Shown in pieces: positions 18,484-27,410 of a stretch of 64,000 nt of DNA (its first letter is position 1; each line of letters starts with the position of its first letter). The notes under the pieces were generated by a model. The model saw only the letters and a list, made by a program, of their open reading frames with translations, had not been told where the DNA came from and searched no databases. The position numbers and the translations under genes were made by a program. The stretch lies in contig NZ_JAUSUG010000017.1 in the NCBI RefSeq assembly GCF_030813435.1, forward strand, positions 1 through 64,000, given 5' to 3'. Source of the stretch: Evansella vedderi. GTDB lineage: Bacteria; Bacillota; Bacilli; Bacillales; Salisediminibacteriaceae.

Positions 18484-18515
18484 TTTTTAATGGATGAGTT
18501 GAGGAAGTGAAGACA

Positions 18516-19103
18516 ATGGCAAAAAAACGTGGTGAAAAATACGATTTAATCATTGATGCAGCCGTCAAGGTTATTGCAGAAAACGGTTATCATAACTCGC
18601 AAGTTTCTAAAATTGCAAAGGAAGCGGGAGTAGCAGACGGTACCATTTATTTGTATTTCAAAAACAAAGAAGACATATTAATTTCTTTGTTTGAAGAAAA
18701 GATGGGGACCTTTGTGGAAAAAAGTAAAGAGTATCTTGAAAAAGAGGAATCTATTGAAAAGAAGCTTCTTTTATTGATTGAAATGCACTTAAAACAATTA
18801 GAGGCTAATCATCATTTAGCCATCGTTACCCAATTAGAGCTAAGGCAGTCCAACTTGGCCCTTCGCTCAAAGATTAACGAAGTTCTCAAAGGCTACTTAG
18901 GCTTAATAGACTCCATTTTAGTGGCAGGAATGGAAGAAGGATTTTTTCCTGAAACATTAGACCGCCGCATTGCTCGACAGGTGATTTTTGGCTCCATAGA
19001 CGAAGTAGTAACAAACTGGGTAATGAAGGACCACAAATACAAACTAGTCCCACTAGCAAAACCACTAAACACAATGTTATTAAACGGTTTAAAAAATAAT
19101 TAA
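18516..19103 (+). CDS. fadR: Fatty acid metabolism repressor FadR (TetR family)
   Basis: A 195-aa TetR-type repressor of fatty acid degradation genes whose DNA binding is relieved by long-chain acyl-CoA. The N-terminal helix-turn-helix is nearly that of B. subtilis FadR: AENGYHNSQVSKIAKEAGVA then DGTIYLYFKNKEDIL (about residues 20-55). The C-terminal ligand domain includes LAIVTQLELRQSNL. The ATG at 18516 is preferred over GTG at 18507, which sits too close to the GAGG ribosome site. The gene lies under a strong promoter and its own operator, and heads the fadB-etfB-etfA operon. Confidence 0.95.
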   Translation: MAKKRGEKYDLIIDAAVKVIAENGYHNSQVSKIAKEAGVADGTIYLYFKNKEDILISLFEEKMGTFVEKSKEYLEKEESIEKKLLLLIEMHLKQLEANHHLAIVTQLELRQSNLALRSKINEVLKGYLGLIDSILVAGMEEGFFPETLDRRIARQVIFGSIDEVVTNWVMKDHKYKLVPLAKPLNTMLLNGLKNN

Positions 19104-19133
19104 AGTTTATCGTTGTGAGAGGAGTTGAAAAGG

Positions 19134-19916
19134 TTGGCCAAATTTATGTATTTGGATTTAAAAAAAGAAGAAAGGATTGCATTTGTCACTTTAAAGCATC
19201 CACCAGCAAATTCCTTATCTCAAGCAATGATTCAAGAACTAGATGAAGCTTTTGACGAACTCAGAAACGACCAGGAGGTAAAAGTTGTTATCCTACATGG
19301 GGAAGGTCGTTTTTTCGCAGCAGGAGCAGATATTAAAGAGTTTACACAGGCAAACGGTGAGAAGACATTTCGTGATATGTCAAGAAAGGGGCAAATTACG
19401 TTCAGGAAAATTGAAGCGTTTACAAAACCGGTTATTGCCGCCATTCACGGAGCTGCTTTAGGTGGTGGTTTGGAGTTGGCAATGGCTTGTCATATCCGTC
19501 TTGTTGCAGAAGATGCAAAATTGGGATTACCCGAACTTAATTTAGGGTTAGTTCCCGGATTTGCAGGGACTCAAAGATTGCCCCGCCTTGTTGGAAAAGC
19601 TAAAGCTACAGAAATGCTATTAATTTCCAAACCAATTACAGGGTTGGAAGCTGTATCACTGGGATTAGCGAATGATGCCTATCCACAAGAGATCCTCTTA
19701 CAGGAAGCAACCAACCTAGGTCAAAAAATAGCTCAAAAAGGTGCTATTTCCGTTGCCTGTGCCTTAGAATTATTAGATATGTCCATTAATGAAGATTTTG
19801 AGGTTGCTCAGGTGAGGGAGTCACATTGTTTTGGTAAGGTATCGGCAACCCAGGACGCAAAGGAAGGAATCCAAGCCTTTATAGAAAAGAGACCACCGCA
19901 TTTTAGAGATAAGTAG
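19134..19916 (+). CDS. fadB: Enoyl-CoA hydratase FadB
   Basis: A 260-aa crotonase-fold enzyme that hydrates 2-enoyl-CoA in beta-oxidation. Key segments are GRFFAAGADIKEF (the CoA and oxyanion-hole region), AAIHGAALGGGLELAMACH with the second oxyanion-hole glycine, and LGLPELNLGLVPGFAGTQRL with the catalytic glutamates. The start is taken as TTG at 19134, 9 bases after AGAGGAG; a TTG at 19125 abuts that site and is unlikely. It follows fadR by 30 bases and precedes the electron transfer flavoprotein genes that reoxidise the dehydrogenase of the same pathway. Confidence 0.92.
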   Translation: MAKFMYLDLKKEERIAFVTLKHPPANSLSQAMIQELDEAFDELRNDQEVKVVILHGEGRFFAAGADIKEFTQANGEKTFRDMSRKGQITFRKIEAFTKPVIAAIHGAALGGGLELAMACHIRLVAEDAKLGLPELNLGLVPGFAGTQRLPRLVGKAKATEMLLISKPITGLEAVSLGLANDAYPQEILLQEATNLGQKIAQKGAISVACALELLDMSINEDFEVAQVRESHCFGKVSATQDAKEGIQAFIEKRPPHFRDK

Positions 19917-19961
19917 AAGATTTCAAATAGATTTTAAGTCTAATATTGGGAGGGAAAGGGC

Positions 19962-20732
19962 ATGAACATCTATGTCATTATGAAGCGTACCTTTGACACG
20001 GAAGAAAAAATTAGCATTGAAAATGGAGAAATTGTTGAGGATGGGGCTGAGTTTATTATAAACCCCTACGATGAGTATGCCATTGAAGAAGCTATTCAGC
20101 TTCGGGAAGAACATGGCGGTGAGGTAACTTTAGTTACTGTAGGAGATGAAGAAGGGGAAAAGGAACTTAGAACTGGGTTAGCTATGGGTGCAGATAAAGC
20201 GGTTCTAATTGAAGATGAAGATGTGGAAGACGGAGATGCTTATTCAACCCAAGCCATTCTTGCAGCTTATTTCAAAGATAAAGAGATTGACATTATCCTA
20301 GGTGGTAACGTTGCTGTTGATGGAGGATCAGGTCAAGTAGGGCCTCGTTTAGCAGAACAGCTTGGAATTAACCATGTTACCTCTATAGTAAAGCTTGAGG
20401 TAGCAAATGGGAAAGCAACCGTGGAAAAAGATGTGGAAGGTGACCAAGAAATCATTGAAATAAGTTTACCTGTTTTAGTAACAGCACAACAAGGCTTAAA
20501 CGAACCAAGATACCCATCTCTCCCTGGAATCATGAAAGCCAAGAAAAAGCCTTTAGACACATTAGACCTTGATGATTTAGATTTAGATGAAGATGATGTG
20601 GAAGGAAAAACCAAAACAGTAGATCGTTATTTACCCCCTGTAAAGAAAGCGGGCAAAATTCTCGAAGGTGACTTGGACGATCAAGTAAAGGAATTAGTTT
20701 CTTTATTAAAAACTGAGGCAAAAGTGATATAA
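19962..20732 (+). CDS. etfB: Electron transfer flavoprotein beta subunit
   Basis: The 256-aa AMP-binding subunit of the flavoprotein that accepts electrons from acyl-CoA dehydrogenase. The opening MNIYVIMKRTFDTEEKI and the conserved segments AIEEAIQLREEHGGEVTLV, GADKAVLI and DGGSGQVGPRLAEQLG are typical. The length equals the family's norm. GGGAGG precedes the ATG. It is followed at 17 bases by etfA. Confidence 0.95.
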   Translation: MNIYVIMKRTFDTEEKISIENGEIVEDGAEFIINPYDEYAIEEAIQLREEHGGEVTLVTVGDEEGEKELRTGLAMGADKAVLIEDEDVEDGDAYSTQAILAAYFKDKEIDIILGGNVAVDGGSGQVGPRLAEQLGINHVTSIVKLEVANGKATVEKDVEGDQEIIEISLPVLVTAQQGLNEPRYPSLPGIMKAKKKPLDTLDLDDLDLDEDDVEGKTKTVDRYLPPVKKAGKILEGDLDDQVKELVSLLKTEAKVI

Positions 20733-20749
20733 CAGGAGGGGATGATAGT

Positions 20750-21721
20750 ATGTCTAAGAATATTCTAGTCATCAGTGAAATTCGTGATGGTCAATTCCGC
20801 AATGTAACCTTTGAGGCAATTGCTGCTGCAAAAGAAATCTCGGCCGGGGGAGAAGTAACGGGGGTTGTTTTAGGAGAATCTGTTACTGAGACTGCTAATA
20901 CATTGTTCCATTATGGAGTTGATAGAGTACTAAAGGTAGAAAGTGAAAAATTGGCTCAATATACACCAGAAGGATATACGCAAGCTTTACAAGCTGTCGT
21001 GGAAAAGGAAGATCCAGATGGTATCATTTTAGGTCATACCTCCATTGGAAGAGACGTGGCTCCTAAGCTAGCTGCACGAATAGGTTTCGGTCTTGTCTCA
21101 GATGCCATTTCCTTAGAGATTACAGGAGAAGAAGTTATCTTTACCCGTCCCATTTATTCCGGAAAGGCATTTGAGAAAATGGTTGTAAAAGACGGACTTA
21201 TTTTTGCTACGATCCGACCGAATAATATAGCTGCATTGGAGAAGAATGATACCCTAACAGGCAAGGTGGAGAGTGTTGATGTAGATATAAAGGATCTACA
21301 AACCATTATAAAAGAGGTTGTAAAAAACACAGCTTCAGGGGTAGATTTATCAGAAGCATCCGTCATCGTAGCTGGTGGACGAGGGATGAAGGGCGCGGAA
21401 AATTTTAAAATACTTGATGAATTAGCTGAAGTGTTAGGAGGGGCAGTTGGTGCATCCCGTGGTGCTTGCGATGCGGAATATTGTGACTATGCCTTACAAA
21501 TTGGCCAAACGGGTAAAGTTGTAACTCCAGACCTATACATTGCCGTAGGGATTAGTGGTGCAATTCAGCATGTTGCTGGAATGTCCAACTCAAAGGTTAT
21601 TGTTGCAATTAACAAGGATCCGGAAGCGGAGATCTTTCAAATAGCAGATTATGGTATTGTTGGCGATCTATTCGATGTTGTCCCTAAGCTTACAGAAGAG
21701 TTTAAAAAGGTACTTGTTTAA
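20750..21721 (+). CDS. etfA: Electron transfer flavoprotein alpha subunit
   Basis: The 323-aa FAD-binding partner of EtfB. The C-terminal half holds the FAD signature: VAGGRGMKGAENF, VGASRGACDAEYCDYALQIG, TGKVVTPDLYIAVGISGAIQ and SKVIVAINKDPEAEIF. The N-terminal domain (about 1-190) resembles EtfB and contacts it. AGGAGGGG precedes the ATG. It is the last gene of the fadR operon; a terminator follows. Confidence 0.96.
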   Translation: MSKNILVISEIRDGQFRNVTFEAIAAAKEISAGGEVTGVVLGESVTETANTLFHYGVDRVLKVESEKLAQYTPEGYTQALQAVVEKEDPDGIILGHTSIGRDVAPKLAARIGFGLVSDAISLEITGEEVIFTRPIYSGKAFEKMVVKDGLIFATIRPNNIAALEKNDTLTGKVESVDVDIKDLQTIIKEVVKNTASGVDLSEASVIVAGGRGMKGAENFKILDELAEVLGGAVGASRGACDAEYCDYALQIGQTGKVVTPDLYIAVGISGAIQHVAGMSNSKVIVAINKDPEAEIFQIADYGIVGDLFDVVPKLTEEFKKVLV

Positions 21722-21757
21722 ATCAAGTAATAAAAATTAACAAAAACCGCCAAATAA

Positions 21758-21802
21758 AAAAAGACACTACCATTTTATTAAAGTGGGCAGTGTCTTTTTC
21801 TT
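21758..21802 (+). terminator. Terminator of the fadR-fadB-etfBA operon
   Basis: AAAGACACTACC pairs imperfectly with GGGCAGTGTCTTT around a loop and ends in a T-run. Confidence 0.88.
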
Positions 21803-21985
21803 TAGATTGTATAGTAACTGCATTGACCTTTTTTGACTATTCAAGTGGTATTTTTTTCTAAACTTTTTTGTATAATAAATTGTATGAGCAATATTTTTGC
21901 GCAGGTAGGGTAACTTAGTTAATATAGGAAATAAGTAATCAACTATAAGGAATTATTTGCTTATTTTTTGAGCAGATTTCTTCCT

Positions 21986-22009
21986 ACCGTCGACCCACGA
22001 CGGTATAAT
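21986..22009 (+). promoter_or_regulatory. trxA promoter -10 overlapped by a GC-rich dyad
   Basis: ACCGTCG (21986-21992) and CGACGGT (21998-22004) form perfect 7-bp arms around ACCCA, and the last T of the dyad starts the -10 hexamer TATAAT (22004-22009). No good -35 is present, suggesting an activated or regulated promoter. Another TATAAT lies upstream at 21871-21876. The dyad could be an operator or an RNA hairpin near the transcript start. Confidence 0.5.
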
Positions 22010-22054
22010 AGGCTGAAAGCAAACTTATTGTTTAAAACGAGGAGGAATTTTTAA

Positions 22055-22369
22055 ATGGCAATTGTAAATGTTACAGATCAAAATTTCGCCAATGAAACAA
22101 GTCAAGGCGTTGTATTAGCAGATTTCTGGGCTCCATGGTGTGGTCCTTGTAAAATGATTGCCCCAGTTCTAGAAGAACTTGATGGAGAAATGGGAGACAA
22201 GGTTAAGATCGTTAAATTAGATGTGGATGACAATCAAGAAACTGCTAGTAAATATGGCGTAATGAGTATCCCAACTTTACTTGTTTTCAAAGATGGGCAA
22301 GTAGTTGACCAAGTTGTAGGATTCCAGCCAAAGGAACAGCTAGCAACTCTTTTAAATAAGCACGTTTAA
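22055..22369 (+). CDS. trxA: Thioredoxin
   Basis: A 104-aa cytosolic thiol-disulfide oxidoreductase that reduces protein disulfides and ribonucleotide reductase. The active site is [11 protein letters not shown] with C29 and C32, and the cis-proline loop is MSIPTL. The full protein is one thioredoxin fold with no signal peptide. GAGGAGG precedes the ATG. It is essential in B. subtilis, with stress-dependent transcription; here the promoter region carries a dyad overlapping the -10. Confidence 0.97.
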   Translation: MAIVNVTDQNFANETSQGVVLADFWAPWCGPCKMIAPVLEELDGEMGDKVKIVKLDVDDNQETASKYGVMSIPTLLVFKDGQVVDQVVGFQPKEQLATLLNKHV

Positions 22370-22380
22370 TTGAATCTGTA

Positions 22381-22412
22381 AAGAAAGACTGCTTCTATTG
22401 AGCGGTCTTTTT
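22381..22412 (+). terminator. trxA terminator
   Basis: AAAGACTGCT pairs with AGCGGTCTTT (one G-T pair) and is followed by a T-run. Confidence 0.85.
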
Positions 22413-22568
22413 TTATGCTCTATTTGATAGAAAAAATTGGTGTCTCTCCATTAAATATTGAAAGTGGAGAAGAGGAAATCCCTGTGCTATAGTGAAAATT
22501 AGTAATAGAGTCAGTTTAAGTCACCTATGTCTTTATAGATACCATGATAAAAAAACTAATTTTGGCTG

Positions 22569-22577
22569 TGCTATAAT
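22569..22577 (+). promoter_or_regulatory. Extended -10 candidate upstream of uvrC
   Basis: TGC-TATAAT forms an extended -10 (22569-22577) without a good -35. If it serves uvrC, the repeat element that follows is carried in the uvrC leader. The rest of the 505-bp trxA-uvrC spacer holds only the trxA terminator and this repeat. Confidence 0.45.
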
Positions 22578-22582
22578 TTTAA

Positions 22583-22723
22583 GTTGATTTACGCTTCAGC
22601 CGTTGCTTTTCCCGCAGGAAAGAGCGTTGCGTCGTCGAAAATACATCAATTTGTCTCGACGGATTCACTTCGAAGCTTTGCTAGTGGAGGAAGAGACGGC
22701 TCGTACCTTGCGCTTCAATCAAC
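22583..22723. repeat. Intergenic repeat, family B, 141-bp copy
   Basis: Ends are exact inverted repeats: GTTGATT (22583-22589) and AATCAAC (22717-22723), with CGCTTC just inside both ends. Internal text includes TTTTCCCGCAGGAAAG and TTGTCTCGACGGATTCACTT. The segment CTCGACGGAT...GAGGAAGAGAC recurs in the DNA inserted beside tRNA-Gly at 41087-41175. Confidence 0.75.
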
Positions 22724-22874
22724 TTTGTTTGAAAATAAACAATGTATTAAAACATGATTTTCGTATAAAACGTCGGTTTTGAGCTTTTTAAACAGACTTC
22801 TAATAAAACTATTTCATAGGCATGTAAAACATCATATAAAATATAACGATATACAGGAGAAGGAGACGGAGACA

Positions 22875-24653
22875 ATGTCACAATTAAAGGAGAAGCTAGC
22901 ATTAGTACCGGCACAACCGGGCTGCTACCTAATGAAGAACAAGCATGGAACGATTATTTATGTTGGAAAAGCAAAACTTTTAAGAAATCGAGTCCGTTCG
23001 TACTTCACTGGATCACATGATAAAAAAACACAAAGACTCGTTAGTGAGATTCAAGATTTTGAATACATCGTTACTTCCTCTGACATTGAGGCACTCGTCC
23101 TCGAACAAAACCTGATTAAAAAACACGAACCAAGATACAATGTCCTCTTAAAGGATGATAAGAGCTATCCTTTCTTAAAGATAACGAAAGAGGAGCATCC
23201 TCGCCTCATCACCACCCGTAAAGTGAAAAAGGACGGTGCCAAATACTTTGGCCCCTATCCAAATGTCCATGCTGCTAACGAAACAAAGAAACTTCTCGAT
23301 CGTCTTTATCCTTTAAGGAAATGCAGAACACTTCCTGACAGGGTATGTCTTTATTATCACATTGGTCAATGTTTAGCACCTTGTGAATTTCCAGTCAGCC
23401 AAGAAAAAAATCAGCAACTTGTCCTGGAGATCACTCGTTTCTTAAACGGAGGTCATAAGGAAATAAAAGACGACCTAACGAAAAAAATGTTCCAAGCCTC
23501 TGAAGAATTAAACTTTGAAAGGGCGAAAGAGCTACGGGATCAAGTACAGCATATCGAGGCGGTCATGGAAAAGCAAAAAATGACCCTCACAGATGAAATT
23601 GACCGGGACATCTTCGGATTTTCCTATGATAAAGGCTGGATGTGCGTCCAAGTATTTTTTGTAAGACAAGGAAAGCTGATTGAACGTGATGTTTCTTTAT
23701 TTCCAATATATCAAGACCCGGAAGATGACTTTTATACGTATATAGGTCAATTTTATCTGGATGAACAGCATCAGAAACCAAAGGAAATCTTTGTTCCGGA
23801 ACAAATTGACGAACAGCTTGTTTCTCAGTTTTTACAAGTGAAAACCATCAGACCAAAAATAGGCAAAAAGAAAGAGCTTGTTCAGTTGGCAAATAAAAAT
23901 GCCCAATTGGCACTAAAGGAAAAATTTGACCTTATCGAACGGGATGAGCAGAAAACGATTGTTGCAGTGGAACGACTAGGTCAAGCACTAAATATTGATA
24001 CCCCACATCGAATCGAAGCCTTTGATAACTCCAATATTCAAGGGGTAGATCCTGTTTCAGCAATGGTTTCCTTCCTAGATGGGAAGCCTGACAAGAAAAA
24101 CTATCGAAAATATAAAGTGAAAACGGTTCAAGGGCCTGACGACTATGAATCCATGCGAGAGGTTGTTCGAAGACGTTATTTACGTCTCCTTAAGGAAGAA
24201 CAACCGCTTCCGGACTTGGTTGTCATTGATGGAGGGAAGGGACAGATTTCAGCGGCACAAAATATATTAGAGGACGAGTTAGGATTGTCCATACCTGTAT
24301 GTGGGCTAGTGAAGGACGAGAAACACAGAACCTCTCAGCTAATGATTGGAGACCCACCAGAGGTCGTTCCTTTGAAAAAAACAAGTCAGGAATTTTATTT
24401 ATTACAAAGAATTCAAGATGAGGTGCACCGCTTTGCCATCTCTTTTCACCGGAATGTCAGGAAAAAAACAATGTTTACTTCCATTTTGGATGATGTGGAA
24501 GGGATCGGTGAAAAAAGAAAAAAGATGATTTTAAAGCATTTCGGGTCGTTAAAGCGATTAAAAGAAGCGAATTTGGAGGAAATAATAGCTGCAGGTATCC
24601 CAAAGTTAACTGCTCAAGCCCTATACGACAAAATCAAAGAAGACGGGGATTAA
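22875..24653 (+). CDS. uvrC: Excinuclease ABC subunit C
   Basis: The 592-aa dual-incision nuclease of nucleotide excision repair. The GIY-YIG nuclease domain at the N-terminus has [19 protein letters not shown] (about 14-34); the UVR motif that binds UvrB is at about 200-235 ([14 protein letters not shown]); the RNase H-like nuclease domain carries FDNSNIQG and VVIDGGKGQ; two helix-hairpin-helix motifs end the protein ([17 protein letters not shown]). The frame is open from 22779, but AGGAG at 22861-22865 and family alignment fix the ATG at 22875. Confidence 0.96.
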   Translation: MSQLKEKLALVPAQPGCYLMKNKHGTIIYVGKAKLLRNRVRSYFTGSHDKKTQRLVSEIQDFEYIVTSSDIEALVLEQNLIKKHEPRYNVLLKDDKSYPFLKITKEEHPRLITTRKVKKDGAKYFGPYPNVHAANETKKLLDRLYPLRKCRTLPDRVCLYYHIGQCLAPCEFPVSQEKNQQLVLEITRFLNGGHKEIKDDLTKKMFQASEELNFERAKELRDQVQHIEAVMEKQKMTLTDEIDRDIFGFSYDKGWMCVQVFFVRQGKLIERDVSLFPIYQDPEDDFYTYIGQFYLDEQHQKPKEIFVPEQIDEQLVSQFLQVKTIRPKIGKKKELVQLANKNAQLALKEKFDLIERDEQKTIVAVERLGQALNIDTPHRIEAFDNSNIQGVDPVSAMVSFLDGKPDKKNYRKYKVKTVQGPDDYESMREVVRRRYLRLLKEEQPLPDLVVIDGGKGQISAAQNILEDELGLSIPVCGLVKDEKHRTSQLMIGDPPEVVPLKKTSQEFYLLQRIQDEVHRFAISFHRNVRKKTMFTSILDDVEGIGEKRKKMILKHFGSLKRLKEANLEEIIAAGIPKLTAQALYDKIKEDGD

Positions 24654-24779
24654 TGGAAATTGTCAAAAGAAAATTGATTTGTTACACTTTTATACGAGTT
24701 TTGTTTTTGCCAAGTAGAAAGTAAAACATACTTTCTGCTGTATAGAGATGGCTAAAGTCATCTCCATAATCCCATACTT

Positions 24780-25045
24780 AGCTCTTAGGAGTGAAGGTAG
24801 AGGTGCGAAAACCATGAGTCTATTACCGGAGAAGGTTGAGCTTCGATGAACGTAATAAAAAGGGGAATTCGCCGAAGAAGGTTTCTTTTCTCAACGGAAG
24901 CCTTCTGGCTCAGTATTGAATAAGTATTGAGCTGTCATGCTAATGAAAATTGCATGGAGAACTATCTCACGGAGCGGCTTTTATATTTTTAGTATTAATC
25001 AAAAGTCGTACTCGACAGTGGGAAGCTCCTACTGTCGATTTTTAT
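24780..25045 (+). promoter_or_regulatory. Lysine riboswitch (L box) of lysC
   Basis: The conserved lysine-aptamer pieces appear in order: GAAGGTAGAGGTGCG (24793-24807), TTCGCCGAAGAAGG, CTGTCATGCT and GCATGGAGAACTATCTC. A terminator follows: TCGACAGT (25012-25019) with ACTGTCGA (25031-25038) and a T-run. Lysine binding would favour this terminator and shut off aspartokinase. The aptamer boundaries are approximate. The rest of the leader to the gene (about 220 bases) shows no further feature. Confidence 0.92.
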
Positions 25046-25267
25046 TTGACAAATGTCGAACCTTAACGAAATAAATATTACAACAAAGCACCTACATAGG
25101 ATAAGGAGTTTCCATTCACTATTAAATTCTGTGTAACACACCCTTGTAATATATAGGTCCGGTTCGTGAGCACTCTACTGATACTCTCCAACAGCTTATT
25201 TCTTGTTCTAAAAAATAGGGCATGGAGTAGAAATGAAAGTATGGTTTGAATCAAAGAGGAGGCGTTA

Positions 25268-26515
25268 ATGTTGGCAACGATTGTTCAGAAGTTTGGAGGA
25301 ACTTCTGTAGGGGATGTTACAAAAATTAAACGTGCAGCTGAAAAAGTAAAAAAAGCAATGGAAGAAGGACATAAGGTTGTTACTGTAGTTTCTGCCATGG
25401 GGAAATCAACCGATTCCTTAGTAGAGTTAGCACAAGATATAACAAACTCCCCTGTAAAAAGAGAAATGGATATGCTTTTAAGCACTGGAGAGCAAGTGAC
25501 CATGTCATTAATGGTTATGGCATTAAAGGAAATGGGAATTGATGCCGTTTCATTAACAGGCTGGCAAGCAGGAATAAAGACAGAGCCTATCCACCAAAAC
25601 GCACGAATCACGAGTATCAATACAGAACGAGTGGAATCCTATTTAAATGATAATAAAGCTGTCATTGTTGCCGGATTTCAAGGCATGACAGATGATGGTG
25701 AAATAACAACTTTAGGCCGTGGTGGTTCCGACACAACAGCTGTGGCATTAGCAGCGGCATTAAAGGCGGAGTCATGCACGATTTATACAGACGTAACGGG
25801 AGTGTATACTTGTGATCCGAGGGTAGCAAAGGATGCAAGACAGCTCCAGAGTATTTCCTATGATGAGATGTTAGAATTAGCTAATTTAGGAGCGGGAGTA
25901 CTTCACCCGAGAGCGGTAGAATTTGCAAAAAACTATGATGTGAAGCTAGTAGTGAGATCAAGTATGGTAGATAAAGAAGGTACGATTGTTGAGGAGGAAG
26001 TATCAATGGAACAAAATTTAGCAGTCCGTGGTTTAGCTTTTGAAGGAGCAGTCACAAAGATCACTATCGATCATTTGCCAAATCATTATAATACAATGTC
26101 TAGCGTGTTTACTCCACTTGCAGAAGCGGGTATTGATGTGGATATTATAATTCAGCAAATGACAGGAAAAAATGAAATGAATATTTCCTTCTCCATTCTA
26201 ACCCATGAATTGCCAGAAGCCCTTAATATTCTAGAAAAAAACAAAAAGACTTTAGGATACCAAGATATTCGTCACGAAGGGGAATTAGCGAAGGTTTCTA
26301 TAGTTGGCTCAGGGATGGTTTCTAATCCAGGTGTTGCAGCAACGATGTTTAATGCATTATCAGAGCAAGAAATTGGAATTAAAATGGTGAGTACTTCTGA
26401 AATAAAAGTATCTGTAGTAATACAAGAAGAACAAATGGTTAAAGCTGTAGAAGCACTGCACACTGCGTTTGAATTAGATGAAAGAAAAGAAGCGAAAGCT
26501 GCCGTTTCTTCCTAA
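25268..26515 (+). CDS. lysC: Aspartokinase II (lysine-sensitive), alpha and beta subunits
   Basis: A 415-aa kinase that phosphorylates aspartate, the first step toward lysine, diaminopimelate, threonine and methionine. The kinase domain starts VQKFGGTSVG (about 6-15) with TTLGRGGSDTTA near 155; two C-terminal ACT domains bind the feedback amino acid. In B. subtilis the same reading frame makes a second, small subunit from an internal start, and the signals for this are visible here (see the 26006 entry). The ATG follows AGAGGAGG by 5 bases; a TTG three bases later is also possible. Regulation is by the upstream lysine riboswitch. Confidence 0.96.
   Translation: MLATIVQKFGGTSVGDVTKIKRAAEKVKKAMEEGHKVVTVVSAMGKSTDSLVELAQDITNSPVKREMDMLLSTGEQVTMSLMVMALKEMGIDAVSLTGWQAGIKTEPIHQNARITSINTERVESYLNDNKAVIVAGFQGMTDDGEITTLGRGGSDTTAVALAAALKAESCTIYTDVTGVYTCDPRVAKDARQLQSISYDEMLELANLGAGVLHPRAVEFAKNYDVKLVVRSSMVDKEGTIVEEEVSMEQNLAVRGLAFEGAVTKITIDHLPNHYNTMSSVFTPLAEAGIDVDIIIQQMTGKNEMNISFSILTHELPEALNILEKNKKTLGYQDIRHEGELAKVSIVGSGMVSNPGVAATMFNALSEQEIGIKMVSTSEIKVSVVIQEEQMVKAVEALHTAFELDERKEAKAAVSS
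26006..26515 (+). CDS. lysC: Aspartokinase II beta subunit, internal in-frame start
   Basis: Inside lysC, GAGGAGG at 25991-25997 lies 8 bases before an in-frame ATG at 26006 (codon 247, MEQNLAVRG). The product would be 169 aa, comprising the two ACT regulatory domains, very close to the known internally initiated beta subunit of B. subtilis aspartokinase II. This nested gene is inferred from that precedent plus the strong internal ribosome site. Confidence 0.85.
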   Translation: MEQNLAVRGLAFEGAVTKITIDHLPNHYNTMSSVFTPLAEAGIDVDIIIQQMTGKNEMNISFSILTHELPEALNILEKNKKTLGYQDIRHEGELAKVSIVGSGMVSNPGVAATMFNALSEQEIGIKMVSTSEIKVSVVIQEEQMVKAVEALHTAFELDERKEAKAAVSS

Positions 26516-26522
26516 ACTATAC

Positions 26523-26558
26523 AAAAGCTACCCAACTATTGTGGGTAGCTTCATTTTA
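26523..26558 (+). terminator. lysC terminator
   Basis: AAGCTACCCA pairs with TGGGTAGCTT around a short loop and runs into a T-rich tail. Confidence 0.87.
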
Positions 26559-26590
26559 TATAGTGTATTATTAAAAGGCTCTATTCTAGA

Positions 26591-26650
26591 AGATTGCTCC
26601 TGCGATTACTCGTCGCATAAAAGATTGCTCCTGCGATTACTCGTCGCATA
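26591..26650. repeat. 31-bp tandem repeat, two copies
   Basis: AGATTGCTCCTGCGATTACT followed by CGTCGCATA occurs at 26591-26619 and again at 26622-26650, identical, with a period of 31. The phrase CGATTACTCG also resembles parts of the repeat at 55335-55616. It lies in the lysC-yslB spacer, outside any gene. Confidence 0.85.
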
Positions 26651-26739
26651 GAAGAGCGTTGTTGCTTTTCCAGCTGGATTCGCCGCCTTTCACTCCTTCG
26701 AGATATGAAAAAACAACAAGCTGTACAAATGACGCTTTA

Positions 26740-27192
26740 TTAAAACATCATTACCTTGTCTTTAGGGTCCCAGCGTACTGTGATTCTGCAAGTCAATGGC
26801 TTTTTCTTTTTTATCTCGTATGTAGCTTCAGTAATGAAACCTGTCTGAAACTCCGTCCATTGGGCGAGAAAGCCACATTCAAGTGTAAAGGGACGATCTT
26901 GTATCATTTGTGGTGCCAACAGATCGTATTGTTTTTCATTCCGTCTCTCCTTCATTAAAGTAAGTGTTCCCCAATTAGCCTTTTCAAAGAAGAGGGGTAA
27001 GTCATTGATTTCCTCTGCCTTCAGCTTTCGGGAAATGGCTTTTCCAGCCCAATAGAGTATACTTTCTTCTTCCTCCCCAAGGAGCTCAGGAATTAACACA
27101 TGCCGCAGCAAGTGGTTGCTGTATGGGGAAACAGCTGTATCCATTTCTTCAATCGTTTCGATCCATTGCTTCTTTTTTGACATGAAAACCAT
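26740..27192 (-). CDS. yslB: DUF2507 protein YslB
   Basis: A 150-aa cytosolic protein of the DUF2507 family, whose fold is related to V4R/TRAPP-like domains; its role is unknown. Characteristic segments include LLRHVLIPELLGEEEESILYW and YDLLAPQMI. The position next to lysC and before sdhC is the same as in B. subtilis. The start is taken at the ATG (27192), which has a purine-rich site (AAAAAGGATGG) just upstream on the minus strand. Confidence 0.85.
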   Translation of the reverse strand: MVFMSKKKQWIETIEEMDTAVSPYSNHLLRHVLIPELLGEEEESILYWAGKAISRKLKAEEINDLPLFFEKANWGTLTLMKERRNEKQYDLLAPQMIQDRPFTLECGFLAQWTEFQTGFITEATYEIKKKKPLTCRITVRWDPKDKVMMF

Positions 27193-27410
27193 CCTTTTTA
27201 TCTGATCATGAAATAATGATGTTGGTTATTTACCTCGATAGGTTATTCGAAATCTGTTTGGCTTTAAATGATAAAATGATTTCTTTTTCATATTACCACA
27301 CACAGCTAAAATTTTATGATAAAATTCTTAAGATTATTTAGGACAAATATGGTAACGAATAAAAACAAATGTTATACTAAACCCCGTATATATAACGGAG
27401 GTAACTGTTC

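Noticed and set aside
26659-26958. 99-codon plus-strand frame opposite yslB
   Set aside because: Antisense to yslB, which has clear family features; no ribosome site.
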